From Streptomyces venezuelae (GTDB lineage Bacteria > Actinomycetota > Actinomycetes > Streptomycetales > Streptomycetaceae): a stretch of DNA of 64,000 bases. The stretch is from positions 2,728,001 to 2,792,000 of the forward strand of contig NZ_CP029191.1 in NCBI RefSeq assembly GCF_008642335.1. Reading direction: 5' to 3'. The notes below the pieces were generated by a model. That model was not told the origin of the DNA, ran no database searches, and was given only the letters and a program-made list of their open reading frames with translations. Positions within the stretch are counted from its first letter, which is position 1; every line of letters begins with the position of its first letter. This document shows, in pieces, positions 27,775 through 36,432 of this stretch. The position numbers and the translations under genes were made by a program.

Positions 27775-28818
27775 TCAGCCCGGCCGCACCAGGAACCGCT
27801 GATCCGCCGCGCCGGAACAGCGCTCCTCGATCGCCTCCGCGCCGACGGTGGTGTCGTCACCGGCTATGCCGATGCACCGGCCGCTGGTGGCCGGACGCAG
27901 TCGGAACGCCCCGTCAGCGGGTTCCAGGCGGAAAACGGTCGCGTGCTCGCAATCCTGGCGGGGTTCGAGCATGCCCTTGAGCTGCTTCTCGCCCATGACC
28001 GTCAGGCAGCCTCTGCCCATCTCGGGGTGGTGCCACTGGATGCGGTAGAGCTCCTCCCCGATCGGCTCCAGGTACGTGCGCGGGACGGGCGCCTTCGCGC
28101 AGCGCAGCTGCACGGCGACGGCGCTGTCATAGGCTCCGGCACGGTCACGGCCGTCGGTCAGGCAGAGGTCGGCGGTGCGGGCGGGGCGGATGGTGACCCA
28201 GCCGTCGGGGGCGGAGGCCGATGCCGTCGGCTTGCCGGAGTCGTCGGCGTCGGAGTCGTCGGAGTCGTCGGCGAGCAGCCCCCAGACGACGAGGGCCAGC
28301 ATCGGGGCCGCGAGCGCGGTCGCCGCCCCGGCGGTGACCGCCTTGACGCGGCGCGGCCGCACGTCCGCAGCACGGGATCGCATGTCCGCAGCGCGGGACC
28401 GTGCGTCCGCCGCGCGGGACCGTACGTCCATCGCGTGGGACCGCACCTCCACCGGCGTCGCCGTCACCCACGACGCGTCGACGACGGCATCCCGCACCGG
28501 GGCGGGCTCAGCCGTCGGGTTCCCGGCCGCGATCCGGTCTCTCGCGGCCAGCCACGCGTCGACGCGGTCCCCGTCCCCGCAGGCGTGCACGAACGCGGCC
28601 ACGACCTCCGGGCGCGGAAGGCTCGTGCGGCGCAGTGCGTCGGCGAGCGTGCTGCGGGCCAGGACGTCGCCCCTGCGGGCCGCCCGCTCCTCCAACTCGC
28701 GATACGTCAGCCCCGAACGCTTCTTCAGCTGCCGCATGGCCGCGACGAAACCGGCGACGTCCCGCGCCCCGTGCGGCGCCACGTCCTCGTACGGCGGTAA
28801 GTCCCCCGAGTTACCCAT
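27775..28818 (-). CDS. Membrane protein with N-terminal HTH and C-terminal ricin-like domain
   Basis: 347 residues from ATG 28818; ATG 28827 is possible. The N-terminal 90 residues form an XRE-like HTH (DVAGFVAAMRQLKKRSGLTYRELEERAARRGDVLARSTLADAL), common in Streptomyces. A juxtamembrane heptad repeat (RSRAADx four times), a single membrane helix (TALAAPMLALVVWGLL) and an acidic Ser/Asp linker follow. The extracytoplasmic domain has paired cysteines and ends with GRCIGIAGDDTTVGAEAIEERCSGAADQRFLV, close to a ricin-type beta-trefoil repeat (QxF). It could sense a carbohydrate outside and signal to a DNA-binding domain inside; that is inference. Confidence 0.8.
   Translation of the reverse strand: MGNSGDLPPYEDVAPHGARDVAGFVAAMRQLKKRSGLTYRELEERAARRGDVLARSTLADALRRTSLPRPEVVAAFVHACGDGDRVDAWLAARDRIAAGNPTAEPAPVRDAVVDASWVTATPVEVRSHAMDVRSRAADARSRAADMRSRAADVRPRRVKAVTAGAATALAAPMLALVVWGLLADDSDDSDADDSGKPTASASAPDGWVTIRPARTADLCLTDGRDRAGAYDSAVAVQLRCAKAPVPRTYLEPIGEELYRIQWHHPEMGRGCLTVMGEKQLKGMLEPRQDCEHATVFRLEPADGAFRLRPATSGRCIGIAGDDTTVGAEAIEERCSGAADQRFLVRPG
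28363..28446. repeat. Four 21-bp repeats encoding a heptad (RSRAADx)
   Basis: Units start at 28363, 28384, 28405 and 28426, each beginning GTCC on the plus strand. On the coding strand they give RSHAMDV, RSRAADA, RSRAADM and RSRAADV just before the membrane helix. Confidence 0.88.
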
Positions 28819-28938
28819 GCTCACCATCTTGGTGCGTACCTGCCCATGGGACAACGGCGTGTCGCCACATTCGCCCGCCGCCTGTCCGGGACGGACGGCG
28901 TACAAGCCGCTGACCTGGCAGGGGCCCCGCGTCACCCG

Positions 28939-29835
28939 CTAAGACACCACGTCCTTCCGCGCGAACCCCCGGAACGCCAGCGCGAACAGCACCAGTGCGT
29001 AGGACACCGAGATCGCCGAGCCCTGGATCATGCCGCCCCACTCCGCCTGTGGCTGGATCGCGTCGGCCCAGGCGAACTGCCAGTGCGCGGGGAGGAAGTC
29101 GCGCCAGTCGCCGAGTGCGGTCACCGCGTCCAGGACGTTGCCGACGATGGTCAGGCCGACCGCGCCGCCGACCGCGCCGAGCGGCGCGTCCGTCTTCGTG
29201 GAGAGCCAGAACGCGAGGCCCGCGGTGACCAGTTGGGAGACGAAGATGTACGCGACGACGACGAGCAGGCGGCGGGTCGCCGTGCCCGCGGGGAGCGTGC
29301 CGCCGGTCGGGATCTCCAGCGGGCCCCAGCCGTACGCCACCGCGCCGACCGCGAGGGCGACGAGGGGAAGCAGGATCATCGCGGCGGCGCTCATGGCGAG
29401 CGCGACTGCCATCTTCGACCAGAGCAGCCTGGCCCTCGGCACGGGCGCCGCCAGCAGGTAGCGCAGCGAGGACCAGCTCGCCTCGGAGGCCACGGTGTCG
29501 CCGCAGAACAGCGCGACGGGGATGACGAGCAGGAAGCCCGCCGAGACGAACAGGCACGTCGCGGCGAAGTTCGCCGCCGATCCCGTGGCCGTGTCCATCA
29601 GGGTCACGTCGCCGTTGCGGGAGCCCGGTGAGCCGCCCGCGACGGCGAACGCGATGACGAGCACGATCGGCAGGAGCGCCATGATGCCGCCCATGACGAG
29701 CGTGCGGCGGCGCTTCAGCTGGCGGACCGCCTCGACCCGCAGGGGCAGGGTCCGCCGCGCGCGGTAGCCGGGCGCGGTCGGGCGCTCCAGCGTGGGGGCG
29801 CCGCTCGGGGTGCCGGAAGCACTGGGGGCGGTCAT
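28939..29835 (-). CDS. ABC-2 type transporter permease
   Basis: 298 residues from ATG 29835, which overlaps the stop of the upstream hydrolase/ATPase gene as ATGA. A cytoplasmic N-terminal tail with VEAVRQLKRRRTLV precedes six predicted membrane helices, beginning VMGGIMALLPIVLVIAFAV and ending VSYALVLFALAF; loops such as EASWSSLRYLLAAPVPRARLLWSK are typical of ABC-2 permeases of drug or bacitracin exporters. It would form a transporter with the ATPase domain of the adjacent fusion protein. The stop lies close to the start of the downstream HTH-ricin gene. Confidence 0.88.
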   Translation of the reverse strand: MTAPSASGTPSGAPTLERPTAPGYRARRTLPLRVEAVRQLKRRRTLVMGGIMALLPIVLVIAFAVAGGSPGSRNGDVTLMDTATGSAANFAATCLFVSAGFLLVIPVALFCGDTVASEASWSSLRYLLAAPVPRARLLWSKMAVALAMSAAAMILLPLVALAVGAVAYGWGPLEIPTGGTLPAGTATRRLLVVVAYIFVSQLVTAGLAFWLSTKTDAPLGAVGGAVGLTIVGNVLDAVTALGDWRDFLPAHWQFAWADAIQPQAEWGGMIQGSAISVSYALVLFALAFRGFARKDVVS

Positions 29836-32495
29836 GCGGTGGTGCCTCCGATCAGGGTGAGGAACGCGTCCTCGAGGCGGCGGTGCGGGCCCATGGACTC
29901 CACCGGCACGTCGAGACGGACCAGTTCGGGCAGCAGGCGTACGGCGCTCGCGTGCTCCGTGCCGTCGAGGCGCACCAGGAGGCCGTCGTCCGCGCGGACC
30001 GCCGACGCGACGCCGGGCAGGGCCGCGACCTTCTCCACCAGCGGGTCGGGGATGTCCTCCGCGAGTCCCACGAGGAGCGTGTCTCCGGAGCCCACGATGT
30101 CGGCGACCGGGCCCGCCTGGACGAGCCGGCCGCGGTCCATGACGACGAGGTGCGTGCAGGACTGCTCGACCTCGGCGAGGAGGTGGCTGGAGACGATGAC
30201 CGTACGGCCGCCGCGTGCGTACCGGATCATGACCTCGCGCATCTCGCGGATCTGGGGCGGGTCGAGGCCGTTGGTCGGTTCGTCGAGGATCAGCAGGTCC
30301 GGGAGGCCGAGCATGGCCTGGGCGATGGCGAGGCGCTGCCGCATGCCCTGGGAGTACGTCCGCACGGCGCGGGCCAGCGCGTCACCGAGGCCCGCGATCT
30401 GAAGGGCCTCGTCCAGGTGGGCGTCCTCGGCAGGGCGGCCGGTCGCCTTCCAGTACAGCTCCAGGTTCTCGCGGCCGGAGAGGTGCGGCAGGAAGCCCGC
30501 TCCCTCGACGAACGCGCCGACGCGGGAGAGGACGGGCGCGCCGGGCCTGATGGCCTGCCCGAAGACGCGGATCTCGCCCGCGTCGGGGCGGATGAGGCCC
30601 ATGAGCATGCGGAGTGTGGTGGTCTTGCCCGCGCCGTTGGGGCCCAGGAGGCCGAGGACCTGGCCCTTCTCGACGGTGAAGGAGACGTCCCGTACGGCGT
30701 ACCGGTCGCTGGACTTGGCGTAGCGCTTGCTCAAGTCGGTTATCTGGAGGGGGACTTCGGCGAGGGCCGGGTCGGGGGCGGGTGCGGTGGTGCGCCTGCG
30801 TGCGGTGACGAGCAGGCCGAGGGCGAGCACGGCGCCCGCGGCGGGCAGCCACCACACCCAGGCGGGCAGCGGCGCGGCCGCGGTGTCCACGCCGGGCGCG
30901 GTCGGCACCTTCAGGTCGCCCTTGAGGGAGACGGTGTACGTGGCGGGTTCGTACGGCGACGCGTATCCGAAGTCGGTCGAGGAGAGGGCGAGGCGCAGGT
31001 GGTGGCCCTTCTGCACCTTGTGGTCGACGGCGGGCAGCCGCAGTTCGACGTCCTTGCCCTGCCGCGCGTCCGTGACGCGGACGGGTGAGACGAGCTGTGA
31101 GGGCAGGACCTGCTGCTTGCCGTCGGGGCTGACGTCGTACACCTTCGCGAACAGCACCGCGTCGTCGCCGGAGGACTTCACGTGGGCGCGGACGGTGGGT
31201 GTTCCGGTGATCCGGAAGTCGTCGCGGACCGGCGCCGAGTCGAACTTGGCGAACTGTCCGGGGAAGTCCACGGAGATGCCGACGCCGAGCGAGGCGAACT
31301 GGGAGAGGCGGCTGCCGCCGACGCCGGGGAGCCCGGAGATGGCGGGCGGGCTGGCGCCCGCCGGGTTGTCGAAGGTCTGCTCGCGGCCGCGCAGCGGCAC
31401 CGCGCGCGTGCCGCTCTCCAGGCCCGGGTACGCGTCGGCGCTCGCGCCGCGCTTGCGGGCGGCGCCGTCGGTGGAGTCGACGCCTCCGGTGCGGGTGACG
31501 CGGAACGCGGGGCCGGTGTCGGCGCTCTTGTCGTCCTTCAGGTAGCGGTCGAACCAGTCGTTGACGCGTCCCTCGACGCGGCCCTGTTCGCGGTCGCCGC
31601 CGTCGTGCCCTCCCGCGATCCAGTCGACGGAGACGGGCGCCCCGTTCGCGCGGACCGCCTTGGCGATGGCGTCGCCCTGGCCGAGCGGGAAGAGGGAGTC
31701 GGTCTGTCCCTGGGCGAGGTACGTCGGGACCTTGATGCGGTCGCCGACGGCGACGGGGCTCCGCTCGGCGAGCAGCTTGCGCGCCTGCGCGTCGGGCTTG
31801 CCGGCCTCGGCGACCCGCTCGTACATGGCGCACAGCCGCTTCTCGAACTTCTCGCAGCCGCCTCCGGTGTTGATGAAGCGGCCGGCCCACAGCTTCTTGA
31901 AGACGCCGTCGGGGAACAGGGCGTCGGCGAGGTTCCAGTACGTGATCTGGGGGGCGATCGCGTCGACCCGCCGGTCGTACCCGGCGGTGAGCAGGGAGAC
32001 CGCGCCCGCGTACGAGGCGCCGGTCATGCCCACGCGCGGGTCGCCGTCCTTGTCGAGCTGCACCTCGGGGCGTGTGGCCAGCCAGTCGATGAGCTTGCGG
32101 GCGTCGGCGACCTCGCCCTTGGGGTCGTTGAGCCCGATCTTGCCGGTGGACTTCCCGAAGCTGCGCGCGGACCAGGTCAGGACCGCGTACCCGTCCTGGG
32201 CCAGGTCTTCCGCCTGCTCGCGCACGTCCGCCTTGCTGCCGCCGAAGCCGTGCCCGATGAGGATCGCGGGCCGTTTCGTGTCCGGGTCGCCCGCCGTGAA
32301 GTACGAGGTGTCGATCCGCGCGCCGCCGGTGTCCACCATGCGGTCGGTGCGCCGCACGGCGGGGCCTTCGTCCTCCGAGGCGACCGCCGACCACGTGCCC
32401 ACCCCGGCGAGCACCGCGACGGCGGCCGCGGCGGCGATCAGCCTGCGCGGCCCGCGCGGCACGGACATCCTTGGCCTGGGCAGTCGTAGATCCAT
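29832..32495 (-). CDS. Fusion of CocE/X-Pro dipeptidyl-peptidase-type hydrolase with ABC transporter ATPase
   Basis: 887 residues from ATG 32495. Order: signal-anchor helix (about 18-38), an alpha/beta hydrolase of the CocE/NonD type with nucleophile Ser161 in GASYAG, Asp266 (QGQTD) and His297 (GGHDGG), an X-Pro dipeptidyl-peptidase C-terminal beta-jelly-roll (VRAHVKSSGDDAVLFAKVYDV to about 530), a membrane helix (547-564), then a cytoplasmic ABC domain with Walker A GPNGAGKT (618-625), YSQGM signature (714-718) and LLILDEP (734-740). The hydrolase would face outside, the ATPase inside. Coupled by ATGA overlap to a separate permease gene. The arrangement suggests that cleavage of a substrate or product is tied to its transport. 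Confidence 0.9.
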   Translation of the reverse strand: MDLRLPRPRMSVPRGPRRLIAAAAAVAVLAGVGTWSAVASEDEGPAVRRTDRMVDTGGARIDTSYFTAGDPDTKRPAILIGHGFGGSKADVREQAEDLAQDGYAVLTWSARSFGKSTGKIGLNDPKGEVADARKLIDWLATRPEVQLDKDGDPRVGMTGASYAGAVSLLTAGYDRRVDAIAPQITYWNLADALFPDGVFKKLWAGRFINTGGGCEKFEKRLCAMYERVAEAGKPDAQARKLLAERSPVAVGDRIKVPTYLAQGQTDSLFPLGQGDAIAKAVRANGAPVSVDWIAGGHDGGDREQGRVEGRVNDWFDRYLKDDKSADTGPAFRVTRTGGVDSTDGAARKRGASADAYPGLESGTRAVPLRGREQTFDNPAGASPPAISGLPGVGGSRLSQFASLGVGISVDFPGQFAKFDSAPVRDDFRITGTPTVRAHVKSSGDDAVLFAKVYDVSPDGKQQVLPSQLVSPVRVTDARQGKDVELRLPAVDHKVQKGHHLRLALSSTDFGYASPYEPATYTVSLKGDLKVPTAPGVDTAAAPLPAWVWWLPAAGAVLALGLLVTARRRTTAPAPDPALAEVPLQITDLSKRYAKSSDRYAVRDVSFTVEKGQVLGLLGPNGAGKTTTLRMLMGLIRPDAGEIRVFGQAIRPGAPVLSRVGAFVEGAGFLPHLSGRENLELYWKATGRPAEDAHLDEALQIAGLGDALARAVRTYSQGMRQRLAIAQAMLGLPDLLILDEPTNGLDPPQIREMREVMIRYARGGRTVIVSSHLLAEVEQSCTHLVVMDRGRLVQAGPVADIVGSGDTLLVGLAEDIPDPLVEKVAALPGVASAVRADDGLLVRLDGTEHASAVRLLPELVRLDVPVESMGPHRRLEDAFLTLIGGTTA

Positions 32496-32655
32496 ACCGT
32501 CAAAGGTACGGGCGCCCACCGACAACCGGGGCAGCCGCCGGTCTGAACCCTCGGGCCTCCCCCGGGAGTAGACTCCGCGCCCGCGTACCGCGGTTGCCGT
32601 AGGCGAGCACACGTGTCGGGCGTCGGGGCGCAGGCGGGGGTTCAAAGACAGGCTC

Positions 32656-34080
32656 TCAGGACTCCTCCGGCACGCTCACCAGCCACCGGGTCTCGCGGCG
32701 CGGCCGCAGGTACAGCGCCCAGTACAGGGTCGCCGCGACCACGATGCCGCCGGTCCAGCCGAGGTAGGGCAGTTCCTGCTGGCTGAGTACGTAGCCGAGG
32801 ACGGCGATCAGGACCACGGGCACCGCGGGCCACAGCGGCATCCGCCAGGCGTGACCGGTGCCGTGGGAGCCGCGGCGGGCCAGCAGGGCGGCGACGGCCA
32901 CCAGCAGGTACATGCCGGTCACGGAGACGCCGGTGACGCCGTACAGGGTGTCCAGGTTCACGAAGCAGAGGAGCGCGCCGGGAACGCCGACGAGGAGCGT
33001 CGCCACCCAGGGGGCGCCGGACGCGCCGAGCTTGGACAGGGCCTTGTTGACCGGTGCGGGCCAGGCCTTGTCGCGGGCGGAGGCGAACAGGACGCGGGAG
33101 TTCTGGATGACCATGACGATGCCCGCGTTGATGATCGCGAGGGCGACGCAGAGGCTGACGAACGTACCGACCGCGGAGTTCGACCAGGCCGTCACCATCG
33201 CGCTGATGTCGCCCTCCGTGAGGGCGGTCAGGCTCTCGGCGCCCATGGTGATCGCGACGACCGGCACCAGGATGATCACGGTGGAGATGGCGAGGGTGGC
33301 GAGGACGGTGCGGGCGACGTTGCGGCGCGGGTTCTCCATCTCCTCGGAGAGGTAGACGGCCGTGGAGAAGCCCTGCGTGACGAAGAGGGCGATGGCGAGG
33401 CCGGAGACGATCAGCATCGCGGTGACCGTGTCGACGCCGCCGGACCCGGCGCCCGAGCCGGACGCCACCGTGAGGTCCGTCAGGCTGCCGGGGCCCCGCT
33501 CGGCGTGCGCGAAGCCGAGGACGGCCACGACACCGGCGGCCACGACCTCCAGGACCAGGAAGATGCCGGTGATCCACGCGTTGGCCCGCAGGTCGAGCAG
33601 GCCCGCGAGGGTGGCGCAGATCATCACGCCGGCGCCCGCGTAGGACGGGTCGAGGTGCATGACCGGCGCCAGATAGTCGGCCGTGCCCATGGCGATCACG
33701 GGCGGCACGATCATCACGACCAGCAGGGACAGCACGAAGACGAGCCAGCCGGCCAGGCGCCCCGCCATCGTCGAGACCATCGCGTACTCGCCGCCCGCGC
33801 TGGGGATGAGCGTGCCGAGCTCCGAGTAGCAGAACGCGACGCCCACGCAGAGCAGCGAGCCGATCGCGATGGTGAGCGCGGTGGCGGTGCCGAGGGAGGA
33901 GAAGAGGTCGGGGACGACGACGAAGAGCGTGGAGGCGGGGGTCACGCACGACAGCGTGAGCAGGGTGCCGCCGACGACGCCGATGGAGCGCTTGAGCTTC
34001 TGGGGATCGCCAGGGACGGCCACCGGCGCCGGGGGTTCACCGGTGGTGGCTGACTGGAGCGGGCGAAGCGTATCGGTCAT
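32656..34080 (-). CDS. APC-superfamily amino-acid permease
   Basis: 474 residues from ATG 34080 (MTDTLRPLQSA). Twelve membrane helices are visible. Helix 1 (SIGVVGGTLLTLSCVTPASTLFVVV) and helix 2 (SELGTLIPSAGGEYAMV) carry the conserved unwound substrate-site and GGEY motifs of APC transporters. QGFSTAVYLSEEMENPRRNVARTVL matches the cytoplasmic loop of the family. It imports or exchanges an amino acid or amine; the substrate is not evident. It is a single gene, about 160 bases upstream of the hydrolase-ABC gene on the same strand. Confidence 0.9.
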   Translation of the reverse strand: MTDTLRPLQSATTGEPPAPVAVPGDPQKLKRSIGVVGGTLLTLSCVTPASTLFVVVPDLFSSLGTATALTIAIGSLLCVGVAFCYSELGTLIPSAGGEYAMVSTMAGRLAGWLVFVLSLLVVMIVPPVIAMGTADYLAPVMHLDPSYAGAGVMICATLAGLLDLRANAWITGIFLVLEVVAAGVVAVLGFAHAERGPGSLTDLTVASGSGAGSGGVDTVTAMLIVSGLAIALFVTQGFSTAVYLSEEMENPRRNVARTVLATLAISTVIILVPVVAITMGAESLTALTEGDISAMVTAWSNSAVGTFVSLCVALAIINAGIVMVIQNSRVLFASARDKAWPAPVNKALSKLGASGAPWVATLLVGVPGALLCFVNLDTLYGVTGVSVTGMYLLVAVAALLARRGSHGTGHAWRMPLWPAVPVVLIAVLGYVLSQQELPYLGWTGGIVVAATLYWALYLRPRRETRWLVSVPEES

Positions 34081-34466
34081 GGAGCGCGGTTCCGATCGAC
34101 TCGTGCGGCAGGAGTACGGCGGGAGCGCTATCGCCTCCGAAGGCTGTTGAGCTGGTGTTTCGGTGGCTCCCGGCGCGTCATCGAACCCCGGCGGCAACCG
34201 GAACGTCAACGGTCATTTACCTACGGAATCCGCAGACCCACTGCTCCCCAAGTCACCTCGCTTTCCCAAGAGTTTGCCCGTGCGGGTCGCAATGAACATG
34301 CCTTCGACGAATATGACCTTCGTATTGCAGGCATATGAACGCGACAGGCTTCACTGCCCGAATTGCACCCTGTGCACGGGAACCGCAAGGGCGGCGCCAA
34401 AAAAGAATCAGGGCCGTCCGAATTCCGGACGGCCCTGCTCCACGCTGGGTTACGACGGCACAGCGC
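34081..34466. other. Intergenic region upstream of the amino-acid permease
   Basis: 386 bases without a gene. It must contain the permease promoter, read leftwards, and holds the terminator of the isomerase-like gene at 34399-34435. The middle part (about 34260-34350) is A/T-richer than the surroundings. I see no other structure. Confidence 0.5.
34399..34435 (-). terminator. Rho-independent terminator of the isomerase-like gene
   Basis: GGGCCGTCCG (34411-34420) and CGGACGGCCC (34426-34435) form a perfect 10-bp stem. On the minus strand it is followed after five bases by TTTTTT (complement of 34399-34404). Confidence 0.9.
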
Positions 34467-34811
34467 TCAGTGCGTCGGGTACAGCCGGTACGAAGCGTCG
34501 AGGTCCCGGACCTCCACCGAGTACGTCGCGCCCTCGACCCCGGACAGATGCTTGCCGAGCAGCGCGAGCACGTCCTCGGCGAGCGCCGCCTTCACGCCCT
34601 GCGTACGACCCGCCAGGATCCCCACGGTGACGTGCACGAACGCCGCGCCCGGCCCGCCGTCCACGAACGCGGGCGCGGACCGGCAGAACGTCTTGCCGAC
34701 GCCGACCGAGTCCACCCGCTCCACGACCAGGGGATGCAGCTCCGCCACGAGGGCGGGCAGATCCAGGGCGCCGGACAGGGTGTCGGCGTAGTCGATGTCG
34801 ATGTGCGGCAT
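34467..34811 (-). CDS. 5-carboxymethyl-2-hydroxymuconate Delta-isomerase family protein
   Basis: 114 residues from ATG 34811. The family features are Pro2 at the mature N-terminus (MPHIDIDYAD) as catalytic base, the LDLPALVAELHPLVVERVDSVGV helix, and HVTVGILAGRTQGVKAALAEDVLALLGKHL. CHMI proteins are tautomerase-superfamily trimers acting in homoprotocatechuate breakdown, but no other genes of that pathway are here, so its substrate may differ. It follows mmsA on the same strand after about 100 bases and a terminator hairpin and ends in a strong terminator. Confidence 0.85.
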   Translation of the reverse strand: MPHIDIDYADTLSGALDLPALVAELHPLVVERVDSVGVGKTFCRSAPAFVDGGPGAAFVHVTVGILAGRTQGVKAALAEDVLALLGKHLSGVEGATYSVEVRDLDASYRLYPTH

Positions 34812-34867
34812 GGCTCACGGCCTTTCATGTAGTGCACACACATCGTAGAACGGTGAACAAACGGCGA

Positions 34868-34891
34868 AGCCCCCGGCCGGGGCCGGGGGCT
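34868..34891 (-). terminator. Hairpin downstream of mmsA
   Basis: AGCCCCCGGC (34868-34877) and GCCGGGGGCT (34882-34891) make a perfect 10-bp stem with a 4-base loop. On the minus strand it precedes TTCGCCGTTTGTT. A second small hairpin around a run of nine G (34900-34908) sits by the mmsA stop. Confidence 0.75.
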
Positions 34892-34912
34892 CGTGAGCCG
34901 GGGGGGGGCGGC

Positions 34913-36415
34913 TCAGTGGTTGCGCGGGAACCCGAGGTCCACGCCCGCCGGCGCGTCCGACGGGTCGGGCCAGCGCGTGGTCACGACCTTGCCGCGGGTG
35001 TAGAAGTGCGTGCCGTCGTTGCCGTAGATGTGGTGGTCGCCGAAGAGCGAGTCCTTCCAGCCGCCGAAGGAGTGGTAGCCCACCGGCACCGGGATCGGCA
35101 CGTTCACGCCGACCATGCCCGCCTCGATCTCCAGCTGGAAGCGGCGGGCCGCGCCGCCGTCCCGGGTGAAGATCGCCGTGCCGTTGCCGAACGGCGAGGC
35201 GTTCATGAGGGCCACGCCCTCCTCGTACGTGTCGACGCGCAGCACGCACAGGACCGGGCCGAAGATCTCGTCCTGGTAGGCCTTGGCGGTGGTCGGCACG
35301 CGGTCGAGCAGCGAGAGCCCGATCCAGTGGCCGTCCTCGTGGCCCTCGACCGTGTAGCCGGTGCCGTCGAGGACGACCTCGCAGCCCTCGGCCGCCGCGC
35401 CCGTCACGTACGAGGCGACCTTGTCGCGGTGGGCGGCCGTGATGAGCGGGCCCATCTCGGAGGTCGGGTCGTTGCCGGGGCCGATCTTGATCTTCTCGGC
35501 GCGCTCCTTGATCTTCCCGACCAGCTCGTCGGCGACCGAACCGACCGCGACGACCGCCGAGATGGCCATGCAGCGCTCGCCCGCCGAGCCGTAGGCCGCG
35601 GAGACGGCGGCGTCGGCGGCCGCGTCGAGGTCGGCGTCCGGCAGGACCAGCATGTGGTTCTTGGCGCCGCCGAGGGCCTGCACGCGCTTGCCGTTGGCGG
35701 AGGCGGTGGTGTGGATGTAGCGCGCGATGGGCGTGGAGCCGACGAAGGAGACGGCGGCCACGTCCGGGTGCTCCAGGAGACGGTCCACGGCCACCTTGTC
35801 GCCGTGCACGACGTTGAAGACGCCGTCCGGCAGCCCCGCCTCGCTCAGCAGCTCCGCGATCTTCATCGACGCGGACGGGTCCTTCTCGCTCGGCTTGAGG
35901 ACGAAGGTGTTGCCGCAGGCGATGGCCAGCGGGAACATCCACATCGGCACCATGGCGGGGAAGTTGAACGGCGTGATGCCGGCGACGACGCCCAGCGGCT
36001 GGCGGATGGACGAGACGTCCACGCGGGACGCCACCTCCGTCGACAGCTCGCCCTTCAGCTGCACCGTGATGCCGCACGCCAGGTCGACGATCTCCAGGCC
36101 GCGGGCGACCTCGCCGAGGGCGTCCGAGTGCACCTTGCCGTGCTCGGCGACGATCGCCTCGGCGATCGCGTCGCGGTTGGCGTCGAGCAGCGCGCGGAAC
36201 TTGAAGAGGATCGCGGTGCGCTTGGCGAGCGAGGACGTGCCCCAGGTCGCGAAGGCCTCGCGGGCGGAGGCGACGGCCGCGTCCACCTCGTCGACGGACG
36301 CGAAGGCGACCTGCGTCGTGACGGCGCCGGTCGCCGGGTCGGTGACCGGGCCGTACGTACCGGACGCGCCCTCGACGGCCTTCCCACCGATCCAGTGGTT
36401 CACGGTCTTCGTCAT
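34913..36415 (-). CDS. mmsA: Methylmalonate-semialdehyde dehydrogenase (CoA-acylating)
   Basis: 500 residues from ATG 36415. Aldehyde dehydrogenase fold: MTKTVNHWIGGKAVEG, GVVAGITPFNFPAMVPMWMFPLAIACGNTFVLKPSEKDP, SFVGSTPIARYIHTTA and the catalytic cysteine in SAGERCMAIS; IPVPVGYHSFGGWKDSLFGD is diagnostic for the MmsA/IolA subfamily. It converts methylmalonate semialdehyde or malonate semialdehyde with CoA and NAD to propionyl- or acetyl-CoA. Lying directly downstream of iolD it serves as the last step of inositol breakdown, and also of valine catabolism. Confidence 0.95.
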   Translation of the reverse strand: MTKTVNHWIGGKAVEGASGTYGPVTDPATGAVTTQVAFASVDEVDAAVASAREAFATWGTSSLAKRTAILFKFRALLDANRDAIAEAIVAEHGKVHSDALGEVARGLEIVDLACGITVQLKGELSTEVASRVDVSSIRQPLGVVAGITPFNFPAMVPMWMFPLAIACGNTFVLKPSEKDPSASMKIAELLSEAGLPDGVFNVVHGDKVAVDRLLEHPDVAAVSFVGSTPIARYIHTTASANGKRVQALGGAKNHMLVLPDADLDAAADAAVSAAYGSAGERCMAISAVVAVGSVADELVGKIKERAEKIKIGPGNDPTSEMGPLITAAHRDKVASYVTGAAAEGCEVVLDGTGYTVEGHEDGHWIGLSLLDRVPTTAKAYQDEIFGPVLCVLRVDTYEEGVALMNASPFGNGTAIFTRDGGAARRFQLEIEAGMVGVNVPIPVPVGYHSFGGWKDSLFGDHHIYGNDGTHFYTRGKVVTTRWPDPSDAPAGVDLGFPRNH

Positions 36416-36432
36416 GACAAGCATCCCTCTTC

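Noticed and set aside
28163..28300. Acidic DSDDSDADDSG segment as a calcium-binding repeat
   Set aside because: Too short and irregular for a known calcium motif; better read as a linker after the membrane helix.
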